Assembly: GCA_944990035.1 (NCBI GenBank)
Contig: CALYLX010000045.1
Span: 1 to 64,000 of the forward strand
DNA from: Clitopilus passeckerianus
Lineage: Eukaryota > Basidiomycota > Agaricomycetes > Agaricales > Entolomataceae
DNA: 64,000 nucleotides
Direction: 5' to 3'
The notes beneath the pieces were generated by a model. The model ran no database searches. It was not told the DNA's origin and was given only the letters and a program-made list of their open reading frames with translations. Of this stretch, positions 12,007 through 22,235 are shown in pieces. How positions within the stretch are numbered: the stretch's first letter is position 1; each line of letters starts with the position of its first letter. The position numbers and the translations under genes are program-made.

Positions 12007-12217
12007 ACCCAGGTAACTGATTGTTTGCTAGCAGTACATTATATTCACCTCAACTAGATGAAGCTTTATACATTTATAGCCTGAAATACAATAACATATG
12101 TCTTCGTCGTTTGTGGTGCCTCGTGCGGGGAAGTAACGTGACGTCATGCCCATATGTCTCCGTACAAAAGCGGGCGTCTACCAAGGTCACCAGACTCTCC
12201 CGCCAACCATCTCAACC

Positions 12218-12622
12218 ATGTTCTTAAGCATCCGCCGTTCTGCTACGTCTATTCAACGTTCTCGCCTCTTCCATGCTTCCCCTGCTGTTTTCAACGGCAG
12301 CAAACTATCTGGACACAACCCCGACACCTACAGCAAAGATGTCGACCCAACACCACCCCCTGATTCATCCATTCATCGTGTCGACCCATCCTCAGAGAAC
12401 GTTCAGAAACCTCACGAGGAACCCTCAGGGGAGTGGAGCCGTGCTGGTGTCAAAACCGAGGAATACAGAAATGTCAACAAATCACAACCATACGCGACAG
12501 CTCCGCCTCAAGACATGAGGTATGGTGGAAAGCGAAAATGGGCTGAGGATAAAGGTCCCGAGACCAGCAAGCCTAATGAAGGCCCGGAGGGCACTGAGAA
12601 GCACGGGCGATCTCCCGAATGA
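12218..12622 (+). CDS. small protein with WSRAG/RYGG motif, probably mitochondrial (copy 2)
   Basis: The ATG at 12218 is preferred over upstream in-frame codons because it yields a clean mitochondrial-type presequence: MFLSIRRSATSIQRSRLFHA, then SPAVFNG, with Arg spaced through an amphipathic stretch. The protein is 134 residues. It shares with the upstream gene the block GEWSRAGVKTEEY, then a PY-containing spacer and DMRYGGKRKW. The tail is Gly/Glu/Lys/Pro-rich. Only about 210 nt separate the two genes, which face the same way, as expected for a tandem duplication. The N-termini and tails have diverged while the central motif is kept, suggesting the motif is the functional part. The function is unknown. 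Confidence 0.72.
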   Translation: MFLSIRRSATSIQRSRLFHASPAVFNGSKLSGHNPDTYSKDVDPTPPPDSSIHRVDPSSENVQKPHEEPSGEWSRAGVKTEEYRNVNKSQPYATAPPQDMRYGGKRKWAEDKGPETSKPNEGPEGTEKHGRSPE

Positions 12623-13647
12623 AGATGACTGACAAGGTAAGCACGTTCAACTAGTTTCCGATGGGACCACTTTTGACCTCCTACCTTCAATCAGGCTTCA
12701 GACCGGACGAACTTGTAACTGCAAGAAATATAATATTATCATCCATCAAATTCATAGTACAATTCTTTCCATGTAAACTTTGAAATGCATCCATTCACTC
12801 CCCTCGTGCTCGATTCCTCTTGCTTCATCTCATCGTTTTCCTTTACTCTTCCTCCCCACCGAATCATATCTTAATGATCCGCCTCATTGTCTGTACCGCC
12901 GTCTACCCTGTTTACTGCTCCCATCCAAACTTATCTGGCCTTTAAAATGAGAACTGTATTCTCGATCTCCGCCGGCAGAAACGAAGATATCCAGCCTATT
13001 TATGCCTGGTATTGCGCTCAGCCTGGATCCAGGTGCACAGCTATGAGTCTCACCTTGCTTGAAGAATATGCTGATGGCTGGAATCGACCAACCCCCAACT
13101 TGTTAATCCTCTGGCTGGTTTGCATGGAGTCTCCCCCATTAAGCTGGGAACAGCAATGACAGTCAGCGGAGGGAGACAGAGCGACACTAACCCGTACCTT
13201 TCTCTTCTTAGTACTGGAGCTTATTGGCGAATTATTCAATGTCCCAACTCCTATAGCGCTACTTTGGGGCGTGCCAACAGAACTTCGAGAGGGCTAGAAT
13301 TAACAATCCAAGCTGTCAGCCGTAAGTTCACAATTGGTCGAAGGGAGTTCAATACCCCAGGAGTACGACCCCGAGGAGTCTTTCTTCGGCACCTTTTATG
13401 CCCGTTATCATTGGAGACAGTGCGAAGGTCCAGCATTGGCTATAAGGAGGAATTAATGGTATAATTTGCCCACATCTAGGTCTGAAACTCACCCCGCGGA
13501 CGATAGATTCAACTTCTTCGATAGATGACAGAAGAACATCTTCTGTCTCTTCCTATTGAACACAATCAGCCCCTGTTTGAAATGGTTGAGTGTCTGAAAT
13601 CCAGCACGACCTACCTCTTTGACGCTGGGCCCACGTTCGCTCACAGC
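12623..13647. other. intergenic stretch, may hold 3' exons of the minus-strand coiled-coil gene
   Basis: Minus-strand segments here look coding. EETEDVLLSSIEEVESIVRG (about 13490-13550) ends at a good GTGAGT donor, and PMLDLRTVSNDNGHKRCRRK follows its acceptor near 13440. They may extend the coiled-coil gene at 13648-14269, or be separate. The stretch 12623-13240 holds nothing I recognise. Confidence 0.35.
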
Positions 13648-14269
13648 TTAATTTCTCCGTCTCTCAAGATCGAAGTCGTGTTGCTTCGAGCGAAGTTGTT
13701 TAATCGCTTCCACATTTGCTTTGTGAGCCTCCAGGGCCTTTTCGTATTTGTCGTCCTGAATTATTGATTCTCCTCTTTCAAATCGTTCTCCTCTATTATA
13801 TTGGTAGTTCATACCTTACGCGTGATTTCTTCCTCAAGCCTTGTGATTAATTCGTCCTACATTGAACAATAAATTTACTGCGAGAAATGAAATGAGAAAT
13901 CGCGTGCCTTCTCGCGTTGTTTCTTCTCCAGTACCTTAGTACTGTCCAGCATCTCTTTCATTCGCTCTTCGTGACTTCGCACTCGACGTTTCTGGCCCGG
14001 ATCACATTTGGTCATTTCACTTGGTTTGTTACTGTCCCAGAGAAAGAACCCACTGCTTTATCTAACTGTTTTTCAAGGTCTCTGATTTTTTCGTCCTGGA
14101 GAATCGTGTTATCAGGGGAACTACTAGTACTCGCGTCGGCCACTCTCAAGAACAACGATACCTTTGCCTCAAGTTGGCTACACAGTAGATGTAGCAGCTC
14201 GAATGAGAGGTGCTTGGCTTGAGATATTTCACGTAGGACTGCGCCATTCTTCGCGAGTAGTTTTTCCAT
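13648..14269 (-). CDS. coiled-coil protein, short member of the array
   Basis: The ATG at 14269 starts MEKLLAKNGAVLREISQAKH, followed by a Leu-rich helix and DEKIRDLEKQLDKAVGSFS. Downstream exons on the same strand read KRRVRSHEERMKEMLDSTKV, then KKQREKAR, DELITRLEEEITR and DDKYEKALEAHKANVEAIKQ, with a stop at 13648. The whole is a long, highly charged heptad coiled coil. Unlike its three upstream neighbours it shows no C-terminal globular module, so it may be a truncated duplicate. Alternatively the true 3' end lies further downstream, near 13250. Coiled-coil partners are plausible but cannot be named. Confidence 0.5.
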
Positions 14270-14461
14270 GATGAAGACGCGTACAATTAAAGTTTGAAGG
14301 AGCAGCCTGCAATGTGCAAGAAGCCGAGATGGTTCTCACGGCACTTAAGAATCCTGTCACTAAAATCTGACATTGGCGTCTGAAAGATTAGATTGACTAT
14401 TAGTATTACGTGGTATGATTATAACGAAGATAAAGGACTAATTCTATGTTCCATGTAAATT

Positions 14462-15823
14462 CTAAGGTCCTTCCTTCTGTTTTTCCTCCTTCAACGATCG
14501 CTCGACTTTCTCGAGGAAGGGTTCGCGGAGTTGCTTAAAAAGCAATACATCAAACCCAACCCGCCTTAGCAAAACAGCGTCAAGTGGGACAGTGCCGTTG
14601 TACAGCCCTTCTCTAATACGTAAACCCCACGCCAGGGATGGTTGTTCGCCGTTCTCCAGCATCTCCAACTCAAACTTGTTAATCACTGTGCTGACAAAAT
14701 CTGTACGCTAACGAGGAGAGGGCAAAGGAAAGTCAGAACGGCCCTCGCTCATTATGTTTGGATGAGTCGTAATACGTACAACTGTCTCCAGCCCAGGGGC
14801 CCGAATACCAGAGGGAAACCAGGAGGAAAGATCTTCAATCTTGTACTCCCCAAGATAATACACGAACTTTTGGTTCTCCGCGCAGAACACCTGCTTGTTG
14901 GTCCCTTTCAATGGAGCGAGCATCGAGGACACCCAATTTTGTTGACACGGGCCCCGAAAGAAATCTGACGGAGCATAGTAAACAATGACGCCTCGATCCT
15001 GCCTCAGCAGTTCGACCTCACGGAAGTCAACGAACAACGGACCGAGATGTTGCCTTCGATCGTGCTTGGTACTCCTTGTCAGAGCTGCAGCCTAAAGGAA
15101 CCACAGGTTGTTAGCCAGGCACTGGCACACTAGTTTATGGAGCAGCCGCAGAAAGCTAACCAGTGAGTTCCTGAAGGATTGATCACAGTTCCATTGGTCG
15201 ACCGTACAAATGGCTTTTCGGCGACTGTCTGGTGGTTCGATCGCGTACGTTTCAATGCGTGACTGGTACGTCATGAACTCTGGAGTTCGGAGGCGGGGAA
15301 GGCTTTCAGGTGTATTTCTTTCGAGGATATCAGATTCGAAAGCATCCCTAATTCCGACAGCTGCTAGCTGTGCCAAAAAAGACTTAGCGATGCACGCACC
15401 ATCCCTCACAGTGCTCTCTGGTTTGCTTACATCTGCCAGTGGGTCCAGGTGTATCTGCTCCAAGAATTTAGCTCTTGTGCTTTGACTTGGTAGTCGAGAG
15501 TGGCATAGTTCTCCTCTCTGCTCGCTGAACGGCGTTTGTGTGAGCTTCTAGAAGTGGGGCCTGTTAGCCAGAGGATTAACTCTCCTCACATGGCGAACCT
15601 GGTTTCGAAGGAAGTTCTTCGCATATGGCTCATATCTGACAATATTTGGAATTGCCCGCACCGGCAAGTCGGATGAGACGGCCTTTAAAGTTATCAAAAT
15701 ACATGTGACGATGAAAATGTAGTATCTTACGGTACTGAGTGCACTTTGCTTCACTGTTGACCCGTCAGAGCGACCAGATGTAATGCCTATCTTCTTTCGC
15801 TTAGGCTTTGAGATGGTGGCCAT
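14462..15823 (-). CDS. coiled-coil plus DUF6697-like protein (array copy C)
   Basis: The start at 15823 (MATISKPKRKKIGITSGRSD) is strongly basic, like a nuclear localisation signal. A middle exon (about 15463-15117) carries HLDPLADVSKPESTVRDGAC and RNTPESLPRLRTPEFMTYQ. The C-terminal module is encoded between 15037 and 14462. It has FVYYLGEYKIEDLSSWFP, then LAWGLRIREGLYNGTVPL, DAVLLRRVGFDVLLF, and a basic tail. The order 'F-x-Y-x-G-x-Y ... W ... W-G-x-x-I-R ... D-x-V-L-L-R-x-x-x-F-D' recurs in the next gene (16235-17523) and more loosely in the third. It resembles DUF6697, a module I know from Agaricomycete hypothetical proteins; I could not test that assignment. The function is unknown. Confidence 0.6.
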
Positions 15824-15994
15824 GAAACGAGAGTTGTGTTGGGATCTAGCTCGAACATAAAGGAGAACAGCGGGGAGGATTCATCAACGACTTCCCTACG
15901 GCATTCACACAGTCATATGTGGATAATCGCCTCGAAGAGAAGCTAAGATCTTCGGAACAAAATAGGGAGTCAGGGTCAATATTTCGTTCTCATC

Positions 15995-16220
15995 ATGTCG
16001 GACGGTCTCCTCTCAGCGACCCTTGAACCCAGTACGTCATGGTCTTGCCATCAAAGAAACTGCAGCTGAAGGACCGTTCCTCCTGTCACGTTCAATCCAG
16101 TCGTGGACTCGTTGATGGTAAGCCTGACTCAGTGGTTTATTCTTATTGGAGCTGGAGTCTATACAACCGTTGGAAGCGACTCGACAATTTACCGTACTCA
16201 TTCCGCATATCGCCATGACC
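15995..16220 (+). CDS. possible small one-helix membrane protein, frame broken
   Basis: An ATG at 15995 begins MSDGLLSATLEPS. After an intron, VPPVTFNPVVDSLM and a hydrophobic QWFILIGAGVY follow. Two bases later another frame reads NRWKRLDNLPYSFRISP and stops near 16220. That is a far more natural basic tail than the in-frame continuation to 16312. The break coincides with a TATA dinucleotide run (GTCTATACAAC), so a TA insertion, an overlooked splice or a sequencing error could each explain it. The gene is divergent from copy C and tail-to-tail with copy B. I do not recognise a family. Confidence 0.3.
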
Positions 16221-16234
16221 TGCTCCCCATCATA

Positions 16235-17523
16235 TCATCCTCGGTAGTTCCTGCAAAGTTGCCCAAACAGCCGATCATCGAAAGCAGTTCTTCTCAGGAT
16301 GACACAGTCTAGTGCTTCTTTCCCATCCAGTAACCGGTCTCGTATGTGATTTCCCCAACCTAGCGGTCCAGTATCGGCAGGTTTCTTGCGTCGTTTTTGA
16401 GCCATATCTTGCAATGTATCAATTAACTAGAATGAAGACGTTGTTTCATGATGGAGTATTTGACGGTTTACTGACGAAGACTTACAATTGCGTTGCTAGG
16501 ATATCTGACACCAAGTGGAAACCAGAGATCTGTCGTGCATCCAATATATTCTCCCAAGTAGAACACGAATGGTCCATCGACGTAGAAAATAGAGTTCACT
16601 TTATGCTTTACTGCCAATAACTCAGGTGAACGCCAGGGCGCGGCATTCGGGCCACTGAAAGAATTCGGAGGTCCGAAAAGAACGCCCCAGTGTCTACCTT
16701 CACATATAACCCATTCAATTTCGTTGGCTGTGATGATATGGAACCGACTGAATCAAGAGCCAAGAATCAATACGGACTTGCGACCACACTAGGTCGAATC
16801 ACTCACGTCGGATGCTGAAACAGAACTTGTTCAGATCGAGAAAGGGAATATAGAAGGTTACACTTGCCACTTGTCTTCTGAGATATTTGGCCATGTCCAC
16901 AGACGAGCGACAAATAGGTTGCTGATTTGCCGGCTCAGGGATCAAAGGTCCATAACCCTTCGATACTGCGAGTAGCATCCGCTGAAACTCTGGGTGGGTC
17001 CTATGGCAGAGTATTCCTGGGTGATAGTACTGCATGGGTAGCTCGTATCGGAAAGCTTGCAATCTGGCTTCTGCGCGGTCTTGGAATTCGAGCTGTTGGG
17101 CATACTGGTAAATGGTCAGCCTCGCTCGCCATCAAAAGAGGTGTAATCCTGCGTACGGCGTCCTTCAGCTGGTTCTGCAATGCGAAGGGTGAGTGCTTTG
17201 CTCCCGAGCGAAGCTGGGACCCGCGATCCCGGCTGGGTTATAGCAAGGGCAAAACTCACTTGGGTTCTTTGTGAATGGTTTTGTGAGAGAAGCAGACTTT
17301 CTGCTGCATCTTCCTGAACACCTGTAGTCTTTTTGGGCTGCGACAAGAAGAGGGTCAGGCTGTTAGACATCTTTTGGTAGCCTCCTATTACCTTGTTCGT
17401 CTCGGCAATGCGGCTTTGGTCTTGTATACCATCTTTCAGAGCGTTGAGCAGGATGGGCTCCTTTTCGACGAGAGCCCAAAAGAGGCTGAGCTCCTTTCTT
17501 CCCTCTTCTGGCGTCGAAGTCAT
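16235..17523 (-). CDS. coiled-coil plus DUF6697-like protein (array copy B)
   Basis: The ATG at 17523 starts MTSTPEEGRKELSLFWALVE, followed by Gln/Leu-rich helices and NQLKDAVRRITPLLMASEAD. Next comes a second helix, QQLEFQDRAEARLQAFRYEL. The exon at about 17062-16880 holds EFQRMLLAVSKGYGPLIPEP. The C-terminal module is spread over two exons. One (about 16700-16500) has FVFYLGEYIGCTTDLWFPLG. The last (about 16440-16235) has LGWGNHIRDRLLDGKEALDC, then VILRRTAFDDRLFGQL, ending at TGA 16235-16237. These blocks match those of copy C position by position, which confirms the splicing of both. The upstream helices are far less conserved than the module. It is probably a lineage-specific protein. A role in protein-protein assembly is only a guess from the coiled coil. 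Confidence 0.62.
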
Positions 17524-17860
17524 GGGAAAGCTGGGATTTCGTTGTGTCGTGCAATGGTGTGGTCAGAAGAAAAGGGCTGTCATATAACTGGAACGCCGGT
17601 TCGGAAGGGATATCACGAGAAGTCTCGAGATGGTGAAGGTTGATTTTAATCCGAGTTGCAGATCCCCTCTGAGATTCAGTCATTAATTTTAGGTTACCCA
17701 ACAACTAAGGCCGCCGGGATTGCAAACATGATGCATATACATAACCACTGGTACAGGTTTATGAACAAGATGCTCGAGGACAAATAAAGAACATCATTTG
17801 ACAGAGACAATCATCATAATCGACTACGCCCCCTTCATAGCCTTCTCAACCATCGACCTA
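17524..17860. other. intergenic, array spacer
   Basis: The stretch between the end of array copy A and the start of copy B holds no supported gene. The sequence just downstream of 17861, read in another frame, continues as ITNQEQANRSMVEKAMKGA before a stop. The C-terminus of copy A may therefore extend to about 17825 if a splice or one-base shift occurs near 17880. Confidence 0.4.
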
Positions 17861-19998
17861 TTAGCCTGCTCCTGGTTTGTTATGGCAATGTTTCTTCTTT
17901 TGCCCGCCCGAGTGCCCACCTTCGCCTGGGCGTTTCATGCCTCCTAGCTGAGGTTTGTTCTGACTCTCGCCCGGTAGGAGGATATCATACAAAACGCGGT
18001 TAAACCCAATGCATTCCAAGAGAACGCAATCCATTCTGTAGGAATTTTGACGATATCCCTGGAGGAGCTCGGCCCGTTTCATAGTATGGGGTTGGTACCG
18101 GGCGTGTACAGTTCGGGATCCTTTCAGTACGACACTGGGATGCTGTGCTAGCGATTAGATTCAGAAGAATGTTCAGCAATGAGACTCAACTAAATCATCA
18201 GGCCTGAGGACACCCTGATCGCTCCATTCCAGAGTCAAATGGCAGTGGAATACTCCAGCATATCTCAAGTTTCCGTGCTCTTTGAGGAAAAGTTCCACTT
18301 CCTTGCCACCGATTCCTTGGAAAGTCGGACAGGGATACCATGTGCCACCACCTGTCTCCTCATGTTTGGGAGACGTGCAGAAGGCCAGGGCATGCAGACC
18401 CTCAAAGCTGAGCAGGCGGCGATCCAATGTTATGAACGGTCGAGCTTGACTGCAACAGTCCTAGTGAGCAGAAGTCTCTGGAATGCATGTGTGCGAGACC
18501 TACAGCTGTGCAAATGGGTTCTGGGAAGGTTATTAATGTCGATTCATTTCAGGAATAGATCGTGGCATACAAGGTCAAAATCCTGGCCCCCGGTTGCAAT
18601 ATTTCGAATACTATTGGGATACAACGGTGAGGGCAGGTTCCTCACATAACGTTGGAACGTCGTTGAGGAATAGAACTGCGCCGGAATATGCAAATCAGGC
18701 TACCGAGACAGTAAGGGTCCACCTACCCGAAGACGTCGACTCAGTCCCTTCGCCATCGATTTCTGTGCTTCAAATGAGCAGCATTACGAAACCCCGATTT
18801 GAGTCACTTAACAGTTCTAGTCCTTTCCTGAATTCAGATTGAATGTCAGTGAAAGGTATGATTGGACAAGTGAAATATTGCCCACCTCGTTGAGTTCTCT
18901 TTCCAATCTCTTCACTTGAACAACGGTTGAATCGAGTCTCTGAAACTCAGGCATCAGGGCTTGGGTGGACAGCAAAGGGGAGCTCATACATTTTGCGTAG
19001 CTTCGTTCGTCTTCTGAAGGTCCTCTAGCTTTGTCAAAGCTTCCCTCCTCTCGTTTCGAAGCTTGGTTCTGGCCTGTCATAGCTTAGCTGAGGGCGATAC
19101 ATAGGATGAATTAGCAAACGTACTGCCTTGACCTCCTTTATCTTCTGTTTCTGCAGTTGCTTCTTTTCGTCGAGCTTTTCTCGGTCGTGGATGGCATCGG
19201 CCAGTTGCGATTCCAAAGAAGAACATCTCTAAAGAGGTATATCAACAATGCCGAAATGCCAATAGTAGTGACGCCGTATCTCACCTCCTCCAAATCCCAG
19301 ATCGTAGCTTCCCATTCACATGGCTCAGGTTTCAAGTCGAACTTGACATCTTCCTTCTGATTTTAATGAGCATTGAGTTTCAACAACGGCGAGCCTAAGC
19401 TGACCTTTACGGTTTTCTTGTCGTCAATAGCCGATTCGGAAAGAAGCTTGTTCTTCTGAATTTCCTGAACGTTCATCTGGCTACCACTAAACACAATCGA
19501 GTTACTCACTCTCTTCAGACTCCCAATCTGCTCGACATGCTCCGCTTCAGCCTAGAAAGATTTCAGTAAGTGTTTCATTGCTAGAATTGGAATAGACCTA
19601 CCGTCTTCAGCGCTTCAACTTCTCCCTTGTATTCGTTGATACGATCTTTGAGCGTCACCATTTCCTGGAACACAGTGAGCCACGGTGGTGATGCATTGAG
19701 TGTTGTCAGGCCATACCTGATGGGCTTCCAGTAACTCCTCGTCCTTGTTCATCGACGTCTGACGGAGGGCTTCCAACCTCCCCTGCAGATCTTTCATGTC
19801 AACTTCAAGCTCGCTTTTTCTCTTCGCGATGGTGTTCATGGCCGTCACTATTGTTCCGAGTGCATAGTCTAGTGAGACGGGATCCTCTGGCTTTGAACCA
19901 TTGGTGGCCAGTGCCGCGAATAGCTGTTGAAGTGAACTGCTGTCCTCAGTGCCCAACGTGTCCTTTGCCTTCGACGAAGTGGCAAGATTCGTGTTCAT
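17861..19998 (-). CDS. coiled-coil plus divergent DUF6697-like protein (array copy A)
   Basis: The ATG at 19998 starts MNTNLATSSKAKDTLGTEDS. Exons down to about 18850 form a long charged coiled coil: AKRKSELEVDMKDLQGRLEA, EMVTLKDRINEYKGEVEALK, QEIQKNKLLSESAIDDKKT, REKLDEKKQLQKQKIKEVKA and VKRLERELNEVG. A middle exon near 18560-18690 reads FYSSTTFQRYVRNLPSPLYP. The C-terminal exons give LFLKEHGNLRYAGVFHCHLT with LEWSDQGVLRPDDLVE, then KRAELLQGYRQNSYRMDCVL and LECIGFNRVLYDILL. The last blocks correspond to the end of the copy B and C module. Copy A has the longest coiled coil and the most divergent module. Many short exons make the internal model approximate. Confidence 0.6.
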
Positions 19999-20106
19999 GG
20001 TGGTGGGACTAAACCTTGGGTTTCTGCTTATTCACGAACTTTAGCTTACGGACTCTGACGGGATCTGCACAGAAGTCACATTCTGTCAAAACAAAATACA
20101 GAAAAT

Positions 20107-22062
20107 TTAAACTTCGCCGATATTACTCGAGAATATGCGTTCCCCCTGAATCGACTTTCCGATCGGCTGCCTGTCTCCTAGCGCCTCCCAGCACCTCCTA
20201 TCGGCGGGAATGTTGAGGGCATCAAGAAGACGCCGTGCTGTAGTTGGAACGACGGGCTGCAGGAGAAGCCCGCATACGCGAAGAACTTCCATAGCTGTGA
20301 TATACGTCGAGGATACGTCCTCTGGTTTGCATTGGCTTGACCATGGAGCGATGTCTGTCAATGTTTTATTTGCCTGGAGGTGTGTCAGTAGTTTGACGAG
20401 AAATGAAACGACAAGACCCACCAGCTTCAAGAGTTCAACGACCAACGCAACGGCGTCTGCCATTTCCGCCTTGTCCATAAGGCTTCGGTACTGTTGCGGC
20501 AGATCTCTCGTAGTTTCCAGCAGAGCAGCGTTGGCCGAAGCCTGCTCATTGAGAATTTGGTCCAATGTCTTTTGAGGGACGCCATCCAGGCGTTGGTGAA
20601 TCTTGCGAGACGTGATACGTAGGAAGTAGTTTCCCAGGAGGGACTGTAGTTCCTTGTCGTGTTTGATGAGTTGTGTCCGTGACCAATCTGAGAAACGACT
20701 TGAGAACTTGATGCAATGAGCAATCGGAGTAGAGCTCACCCGTGTCGTCTCTGAACTTGCCACCGACGCGTGCAAGATAAAACCTAACGATGTCTACGCC
20801 GAATTCATTCATCGCTTCCACAGGATCAGCGACATTTCCAACGGATTTGGACATTTTCTTGTTCTCCACTGTCCAATGGGCGTGCGCGAGAAGGCGCTTT
20901 TGCAGTGGAAGGTCAAGCGCCTGAAGAATTGCCGGCAGGTAAATGGCATGGAATCTGTAAGCGGGAAGTCAGAAGGATTCGACATTGGGGTCACAATTAC
21001 GAACCGTAAGATGTCTTTCCCGATGACTTGCAGGTCGGGGGCCCATGCCTCGGGGAGAGTGCCTCCATTGTAGCCAATGCCTGAGAGATAGACCAGCAAT
21101 GCATCGAACCAGACATAAATGGTGTGCGCTGGATCGCCGGGTACTGGGATACCCCAAGAGAGTCTTGACGCCGGTCGAGATACAGATAGGTCGTCCAGTG
21201 GCTGTTCCAGAATTTGGACAATGTGGGAATGATGCTGAGGAGGGAAGATTGTGTCTTCTTGGCGCTTGTAATGGTCAAGCAAGGGCTGTTGGAACTCTGA
21301 AAGACGGAACATATAATTTTGTTCCTGCTGCCATTCCACCACAGACCCCGTCTCAGTCGAGATGGTAACTTCGCCAGCTGGAGTATTGGTTGTTGCAATT
21401 TGGGCGCTTGGGTAGAAGCATTCGTCGGTGACTGAATACCATCCCGAGTAGTCTCCCTTGTATATCAGACCTTTGGTATCGAGTTGACGCTGTATTACGG
21501 GTGTGAGTTCATTCGTATTGATGGGTGGTTTAGGACATACCCAAACGCTCTGGACAGTTTCGCGATGAGCGGGAGAGGTGGTCCGCATAAAAACGGTGTT
21601 AGTAACCTGTGCCTTCTGTCCAAGAATCTAAGTTCAAAGATGTCAGAGGGAGTGTCGAGGGTAGTTTGACGTGAAGATGGAGACACACCCGAAATTGGCT
21701 GCTGATTTCATCGCAGAACTCATTCGGAGGGAGTCCTCTCGCTTCAGCAGCCTTCTGGATCTTGAGGCCGTGTTCGTCGGTTCCAGCTAGATATTCCACT
21801 GCTCTATCCGGGTGCAGGAACCTTTGATACCGTGCAAAGATGTCCGCAATTACAAGAGAGTATAGGTGTCCAATATGAGGAACTAACGGAGGGTTGACAT
21901 TAGCACGAAACGCTTGACTGGACGGAACAAACTCAGCTTACCAGCATTAGGGTAAAATATAGGTGTGGTAATATAATAAGGTTTCGTGGAAAGAGAACGG
22001 GTTCTCAGCAAATCCACTGCACGAGTGGACCGTTGCCACCGCGGGAGACAGCGAAGGAGCAT
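20107..22062 (-). CDS. MSM1: methionyl-tRNA synthetase, mitochondrial
   Basis: This class I synthetase charges tRNA-Met in the mitochondrial matrix. The ATG at 22062 gives a typical presequence (MLLRCLPRWQRSTRAVDLLR, then TRSLSTKP). The Rossmann start YYITTPIFYPNA is cut by an intron (about 21943-21885) and continues VPHIGHLYSLVIADIFARYQ, which contains the HIGH signature. AGTDEHGLKIQKAAEARG follows. The connective region and FDALLVYLSG come next, then NKKMSKSVGNVADPVEAMNE with the KMSKS loop near 20845. The anticodon-binding helices span the last third, from NYFLRITSRKIHQRLD to the stop at 20107. The length of about 575 residues without a C-terminal EMAP domain fits the mitochondrial enzyme. 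It is divergent from the auxilin gene, with 173 nt between the two ATGs. Confidence 0.93.
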
Positions 22063-22235
22063 GGAACTGGGTGATGAGCAAAGAGTGGTCTGTCGTGCCA
22101 AGGCGGATAAACCGGCCCTTAACCCCGTGCTCGCCGTTCGCTACAACGACCACGATCTCTGAGTAAGTCAATCCACTATATCGCTTGCTTTCGACCATTC
22201 ATACTTCTCGCTAGGCTCTTTGAAAGGTTGTCGCT
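22063..22235. promoter_or_regulatory. shared divergent promoter, MSM1-type and auxilin-type genes
   Basis: Only 173 nt separate the two ATG codons, so both promoters must overlap here. No canonical TATA box is obvious on either strand. Shared housekeeping regulation is an inference. Confidence 0.4.
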
